Source: Jatrophihabitans_A sp035248685 (GTDB lineage: Bacteria > Actinomycetota > Actinomycetes > Mycobacteriales > Jatrophihabitantaceae). From it: a stretch of DNA of 64,000 bases. Location of the stretch: positions 124,001 to 188,000 of the forward strand of contig DATFHF010000027.1 in the NCBI GenBank assembly GCA_035248685.1, read 5' to 3'. Positions 60,460 to 64,000 of this stretch are shown here, one piece after another. The translations under genes were made by a program, and so were the position numbers. The number at the start of each line of letters is the position of its first letter. Position 1 is the first letter of the stretch. The notes under the pieces are model-generated. The model was given only the letters and a program-made list of their open reading frames with translations. It was not told the origin of the DNA and searched no databases.

Positions 60460-61169
60460 CCGCCGTGCACCGGATCCTGGTGGTCACCGCGGTGCCGGCC
60501 GAGAGCGCCGCGGTGATCGGCACCCGACGGCCGGCAGCCGGTCAGCTGGCCGGGCTGGCCGGTCAGCGCTGCCAGACCCCGGCTGGGCTCCTCGACGTGG
60601 TCTGCGGAGGGGTGGGGGCGGTGCCGGCCGCGCTGAGCACGGCGCAGCTGCTCCTCCAGCTACCCGGCCGGTACGACCTGGTGATCGCCGCCGGCATCGG
60701 CGGCGGGCTGGGGGCGGCCGAGCCGGGTTCGGTGGTGGTTGCCGACGCCGTGGTGCATGCCGACCTGGGCGTGCAGACCGCCGACGGTGATTTCAGCCCG
60801 CTGTCCGAGCTGGGCTGGGGACCGGTCCGTTTCGAACCCGACCGTGACCTGGCCGGCGAGCTGGCCGGACGGGCAGCGGCCCCGCTCGGCACGGTGCTGA
60901 CCGTCTCCACGGTGACCGGCACCCGCGCCCGGGCCGCGGCGCTGCTCGCCGCCCATCCGAACGCGCTGGCCGAAGCCATGGAGGGCGCCGGAGTCTGCCA
61001 GGCCGCCGAACGGGCCGGAGTTCGGTTCGCCGAACTGCGCGCGATCTCCAACCGGGTCGGTCCGCGCGACCGGGACAGTTGGCAGATCGAGGCCGCACTG
61101 ACCGCACTAAGCCGGGCCTGCGAGCAGATCCTGGCCGAGCCGCTATCCGAGCGAGGCGACTTCGGATGA
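60456..61169 (+). CDS. mqnB: Futalosine hydrolase
   Basis: MqnB cleaves futalosine to dehypoxanthine futalosine and hypoxanthine in the futalosine route to menaquinone. The 237-residue protein fits the nucleoside phosphorylase/hydrolase fold: ILVVTAVPAESAAVIG near the start, DLVIAAGIGGGLGAAEPGS, VSTVTGTRARAAALLA, EAMEGAGVCQAAERAGV with the ribose-binding Met-Glu pair, and RAISNRVGPRDRDSW with a catalytic Asp. Starts at GTG 60456 and overlaps mqnD by 4 nt. It acts in the cytoplasm. Confidence 0.9.
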   Translation: MTAVHRILVVTAVPAESAAVIGTRRPAAGQLAGLAGQRCQTPAGLLDVVCGGVGAVPAALSTAQLLLQLPGRYDLVIAAGIGGGLGAAEPGSVVVADAVVHADLGVQTADGDFSPLSELGWGPVRFEPDRDLAGELAGRAAAPLGTVLTVSTVTGTRARAAALLAAHPNALAEAMEGAGVCQAAERAGVRFAELRAISNRVGPRDRDSWQIEAALTALSRACEQILAEPLSERGDFG

Positions 61170-61993
61170 GCCGGCCTGATCCGCTCGCCCTGGCGTTCTC
61201 GCCATGCCCGAACGACACCTTTATCTTTCATGCCTGGACGCACGGGCTGATAGCCGGTGCCCCCGAAGTGCGGGTGACCTACGCCGACGTCGACGTCACC
61301 AACACCGCGGCCGAACGCGGCGAATTCGACGTGGTCAAGGTTTCCTACGCTGCGCTGCCCTGGCTGCTGGAGAAGTACCGGCTGCTGCCCTGCGGCGGCG
61401 CGCTGGGGCGGGGCTGCGGCCCGCTGGTGCTGACCCGTCCGGACGCCGTTCGGACCGACCTGACCGGTGCCCGAGTCGCGGTCCCCGGCGAGCGGACCAC
61501 CGCCTACCTGCTGATGCGGCTGTGGGCGACCGCGCAACCGCCGGCAAGCGTGCAGGTGGTGCCGTTCGCCGACATCATGCCGGGGGTGCGCGACAGCAGG
61601 TTCGACGCCGGCCTGGTCATCCACGAGGCCCGCTTCACCTACCCCGGTTACGGATTGAGCGCGCTGGTCGATCTCGGCGAGTGGTGGGAGCAGAGCACCG
61701 GGCACCCGATCCCGCTGGGCGCGATCCTGGCCAGGCGGGAGCTGGACGCCGACCGGTTGACCGAGGTGCTGCGCGCGTCGGTGGAATATGCCCTGGCGAA
61801 CCCGTCCGCGTCGGCGGGGTTCGTGGCCGAGCACGCCGCCGAACTGGATCCACGGGTGCAGCGTCAGCACATCGAGCTATACGTCAACGACTTCAGCCGC
61901 GACCTCGGCGAGCCGGGGTACGCAGCGATCGAGGAGCTGTTGGGACGGGCGCATGCGGCCAGCCTGGTGCCCGCGGTGGGACCGCTGCGCTAA
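61166..61993 (+). CDS. mqnD: 1,4-Dihydroxy-6-naphthoate synthase
   Basis: MqnD converts cyclic de-hypoxanthine futalosine to 1,4-dihydroxy-6-naphthoate. The 275-residue protein is a periplasmic-binding-protein-like enzyme: LALAFSPCPNDTFIFHAW is the conserved N-terminus, DVVKVSYAALPWLLEKY and GRGCGPLVLTR follow, VPGERTTAYLLMRLW and FDAGLVIHEARFTYPGYG supply the active-site His. It lacks a signal peptide, as expected for a cytoplasmic enzyme. The ATG overlaps mqnB's TGA. Other futalosine genes (mqnA, mqnC) are not in the window. Confidence 0.92.
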   Translation: MSRPDPLALAFSPCPNDTFIFHAWTHGLIAGAPEVRVTYADVDVTNTAAERGEFDVVKVSYAALPWLLEKYRLLPCGGALGRGCGPLVLTRPDAVRTDLTGARVAVPGERTTAYLLMRLWATAQPPASVQVVPFADIMPGVRDSRFDAGLVIHEARFTYPGYGLSALVDLGEWWEQSTGHPIPLGAILARRELDADRLTEVLRASVEYALANPSASAGFVAEHAAELDPRVQRQHIELYVNDFSRDLGEPGYAAIEELLGRAHAASLVPAVGPLR

Positions 61994-62002
61994 ACCGTCC
62001 GC

Positions 62003-62386
62003 TCAGGCGTCCAGGTTGTCGGCGACTGCCCGCAGCAGGGTGGCCACCTTGCGGCCCTCGCCGCGATCGGGGTAGTGACCGCGCCGCAGCGAGTTGCCGA
62101 CCTTGTCCAGCAGCTTGATCAGATCCTCGACGATCGGCGTCATCTCCTCGGGCGGCCGCCGGCTGGCCTTGACCACCGAGGGCATCGGGTCGAGCAGGCG
62201 CACTTGGAGCGCCTGGTTGCCCTTGCGCCCCTGTACTACCCCGAACTCGACCCGCTGTCCGGGCTTCAGCTCGGCGACGCCGGTCGGCAACGCATCCTTG
62301 TGCACGAACACGTCGGCGCCGTGGTCGTCGGCAAGAAAGCCAAAACCCTTTTCCGCGTCAAACCACTTCACCTTGCCGGACGGCAT
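62003..62386 (-). CDS. Cold shock domain protein with C-terminal extension
   Basis: From ATG 62386 the product has 127 residues. The first 67 form a classic cold-shock domain: SGKVKWFDAEKGFGFL with RNP1 (KGFGFL), then ADVFVHKDAL with RNP2 (VFVH), binding single-stranded RNA or DNA. The remaining 60 residues are a helical extension (TPIVEDLIKLLDKVGNSLRR) found in this actinobacterial subgroup. An upstream in-frame start adds nine residues without similarity. It ends 9 bp from convergent mqnD. Confidence 0.9.
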   Translation of the reverse strand: MPSGKVKWFDAEKGFGFLADDHGADVFVHKDALPTGVAELKPGQRVEFGVVQGRKGNQALQVRLLDPMPSVVKASRRPPEEMTPIVEDLIKLLDKVGNSLRRGHYPDRGEGRKVATLLRAVADNLDA

Positions 62387-62527
62387 GAGTGAACACCCCA
62401 TTACTCGTATCAAGGACTAACCATTGCACAGACGAATTGACGTCCGCACGGCCGGGCGCGGACGTCAAGAAGATAGGGTAACCCGCCGATCGGACCAGTT
62501 GCACCGAAGATACCGGCCAGATCGCCG

Positions 62528-63244
62528 CTATCCGTGCGACGGTGCGGTGCCGACCAGCCAGGCTCGGGCCCGCGCCTGCACCTCATCGGGCAGCTCGGGT
62601 GCGGTCAGCAGTTTCGGCGCCAGGCTGCGGTCACCGGTGAGGGCACGCAAGGTCTCGCGGACGGTGAGGCCGTGCGCCGGCCGATCCAGCACGGTAACCG
62701 GATCGCCGGCCCGCAGCTGGCCCTCAGCCAGCACCCTCAGGTAGGCACCCGGCCGACCGGCCTGGGTGAACCGCTTGGCCAGTTGGCGAACCTGCCAGAA
62801 ACCGGCGAAGGTGGAGCACGGGATCCGGGGCCCGGCGACCTGCAGGATCACCCCACCGATCCGCCAGCGTTCACCGATCACCGCCTCGCTGACCTCCACA
62901 CCACGCAGGGTCAGGTTCTCCCCGAAAGAACCGGGTTTCAGCGCGAAACCGAGTTCGGCCGCCAGTTCGGCCTGCCACCACGCCGCGTCCTCCTCGGCGT
63001 AGGCGTACACCGCTTGGTCCGGACCGCCGTGGTTAACGGTGTCGCAAATGGTGTCTCCGCCCAGCCCGAGCCGGCCCACCGACACCGGCCCGTCGACCGG
63101 GCGCTTGTCGATGCCGGTGAGCTTCGGTTTCGCATCCGGCGGGCCGAATCTGGTCGTGGACGGATTGGCTCGGACGTGCGCCAGGTTGACCGCGACCAGC
63201 TCGCCGACCGCCGGACGCCGGCCGGTCGGATCGGCTGCTGTCAC
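62528..63244 (-). CDS. MOSC domain protein (YiiM-like)
   Basis: The 238-residue protein (GTG 63244; GTG 63271 also possible) matches MOSC proteins: GELVAVNLAHVRANPS, TGIDKRPVDGPVSVGRLGLG, CDTVNHGGPDQAVYAYAEED, PGSFGENLTLRGV and IPCSTFAGFW with the conserved Cys that binds molybdenum cofactor or sulfur. It may handle Mo-cofactor sulfuration or detoxify reactive N-hydroxylated compounds. It is monocistronic and located near the cold shock gene. Confidence 0.88.
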   Translation of the reverse strand: MTAADPTGRRPAVGELVAVNLAHVRANPSTTRFGPPDAKPKLTGIDKRPVDGPVSVGRLGLGGDTICDTVNHGGPDQAVYAYAEEDAAWWQAELAAELGFALKPGSFGENLTLRGVEVSEAVIGERWRIGGVILQVAGPRIPCSTFAGFWQVRQLAKRFTQAGRPGAYLRVLAEGQLRAGDPVTVLDRPAHGLTVRETLRALTGDRSLAPKLLTAPELPDEVQARARAWLVGTAPSHG

Positions 63245-63348
63245 GTCATCGAGCTTAACGACATGGCACACTTGATATTTGCTTCGGCCCCGACCGGCCA
63301 GGCGCGACCGCCGGGACAGCGAACATGAACAGACTCGAAGGGCATCAC

Positions 63349-63570
63349 ATGGCAGGGACCGTTTCGTCGCAGAGCCAGCCCGGTGAAGGCTGGGACGACC
63401 TGTACCCCGAGCATCCGGTCAACGAGCTGTTGTCCAACAAGCCGGGTTCGCAAAGCCCGTTCGGCGACGACATCGCCTTTCCGCTGTCGGTCGACCACCT
63501 GTTCTACAGCCACCCCGGCCCGGCCAACCACCCGAACCGGCCACCGCGCCGGCAGCACGGCGATCACTGA
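63349..63570 (+). CDS. Small conserved-looking protein coupled to a helicase-associated gene
   Basis: ATG 63349 has GAAGGG at the proper distance. The 73-residue product is hydrophilic, MAGTVSSQSQPGEGWDDLYP then HPVNELLSNKPG, with no domain I recognise and a Pro/His/Arg-rich tail. Codon use is strongly G/C at third positions, like neighbouring genes. Its TGA is preceded by CTG, which appears to be the start of the next gene. Function unknown. Confidence 0.6.
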   Translation: MAGTVSSQSQPGEGWDDLYPEHPVNELLSNKPGSQSPFGDDIAFPLSVDHLFYSHPGPANHPNRPPRRQHGDH

Positions 63571-64000
63571 GCACCGTCCTGACCCGTTCCGATCCCGAAC
63601 CCGCCCGGCCCAGCAACGCGCCGCCGGCCACGGCGGCCGGCCCGCACACGCTGACCGATTGGCTGCGCCGCCGGGACGACGCCGAGCTCATCACCCTGCT
63701 GCGACACCGGCCTGACCTGGGCCTGCCCGCACCGGTCGACCTGGCCACCCTGGCCAGACGAGCCTGCGTCCGGACCTCCATCGCCCGGCCACTGGACGCA
63801 CTGGACGCGTTCTCGCTGCGGGTGCTGGAAGTTCTGGTCGGCCTGCCCACGCCGGCGTCGCTGGACGAGCTTCAGGCATGGTTCACCGGCACCGACCGGG
63901 AAGCGGTGCCGCGCGCGGTCCGACTGCTGCGGGAATGGCTGCTGGTGTGGGGCGAAGACCCGGTACTACACCCGGTGGGGACGGTCCGCGAGGTGCTGGG
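63567..64000 (+). CDS. Helicase-associated (XPB/Ssl2-like) domain protein, N-terminal part
   Basis: The frame runs off the window end. It has LTDWLRRRDDAELITLLRHR, LGLPAPVDLATLARRA, a recognisable start of the actinobacterial helicase-associated family, then TSIARPLDALDAFSLRVLEV. No ATG, GTG or TTG exists in this frame between the last stop upstream and the conserved sequence. The only codon placed like its neighbours is CTG at 63567, which overlaps the previous TGA by 4 nt (CTGA). Only about 144 residues are visible. Confidence 0.7.
   Translation, partial: MSTVLTRSDPEPARPSNAPPATAAGPHTLTDWLRRRDDAELITLLRHRPDLGLPAPVDLATLARRACVRTSIARPLDALDAFSLRVLEVLVGLPTPASLDELQAWFTGTDREAVPRAVRLLREWLLVWGEDPVLHPVGTVREVL

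Overview
The window is high-GC DNA from an actinomycete (class Actinomycetes, perhaps a Frankiales or Jatrophihabitans-like lineage). The evidence is strong G/C at third codon positions, many GTG starts, 4-nt ATGA/GTGA gene overlaps, and typical actinobacterial markers: SepH beside SerC, DUF3027, DUF2530, DUF2771, a citrate synthase 2 type enzyme, the futalosine menaquinone genes mqnB/mqnD, a HAIR-type HspR operator in front of lon, and a C-terminal LAXTG sorting signal. The genus cannot be fixed from the sequence alone. No rRNA, tRNA, CRISPR array, prophage or complete insertion sequence was found.

Region 1 (1-10 kb) holds a tight minus-strand operon of five genes, each overlapping the next by 4 nt. 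They encode a GT2/GtrA/HPr-kinase-like fusion, a GT39 polyprenyl-sugar-dependent glycosyltransferase, a phosphoesterase-like protein with altered active-site motifs, a mucin-like Ser/Thr/Pro protein with a tandem repeat, and a GH99-like glycosidase. The last three are predicted to be exported and held by a C-terminal membrane segment with an Arg-rich tail. I read this as a self-contained surface glycoprotein system (donor synthesis, flipping, transfer, acceptor, glycan trimming). It is the best candidate for an undescribed system. A separate LAXTG surface protein follows.

Region 2 (10-31 kb) mixes exported proteins (a modular purple acid phosphatase-like enzyme, a DUF3761-like protein, a stand-alone jelly-roll-like module), murB, small metabolic hydrolases, and two c-di-GMP-related genes: a PAS-GGDEF-EAL protein and an HD-GYP protein fused through the membrane to seven Ig-like extracellular repeats. 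A photolyase gene with several frameshifts and deletions is a pseudogene.

Region 3 (31-46 kb) is mostly housekeeping: an MFS/pdxH pair, citrate synthase, a PLP amino acid deaminase/aldolase, serC-sepH, two aldonolactone oxidase paralogues, an unidentified protein of ATP-grasp-like appearance, and a heterodimeric ABC exporter.

Region 4 (46-64 kb) holds lon with its operator, a secreted protein, a TrmH methyltransferase, a MarR/MFS pair, an NCS2 purine permease, a pabB-pabC fusion whose 3' end overlaps DUF3027 in antisense by 216 bp, a DUF2771-mqnB-mqnD operon, a cold shock protein, a MOSC protein, and the first part of a helicase-associated protein that appears to start at CTG. Several convergent gene pairs are separated by long U-tract-less stem-loops.
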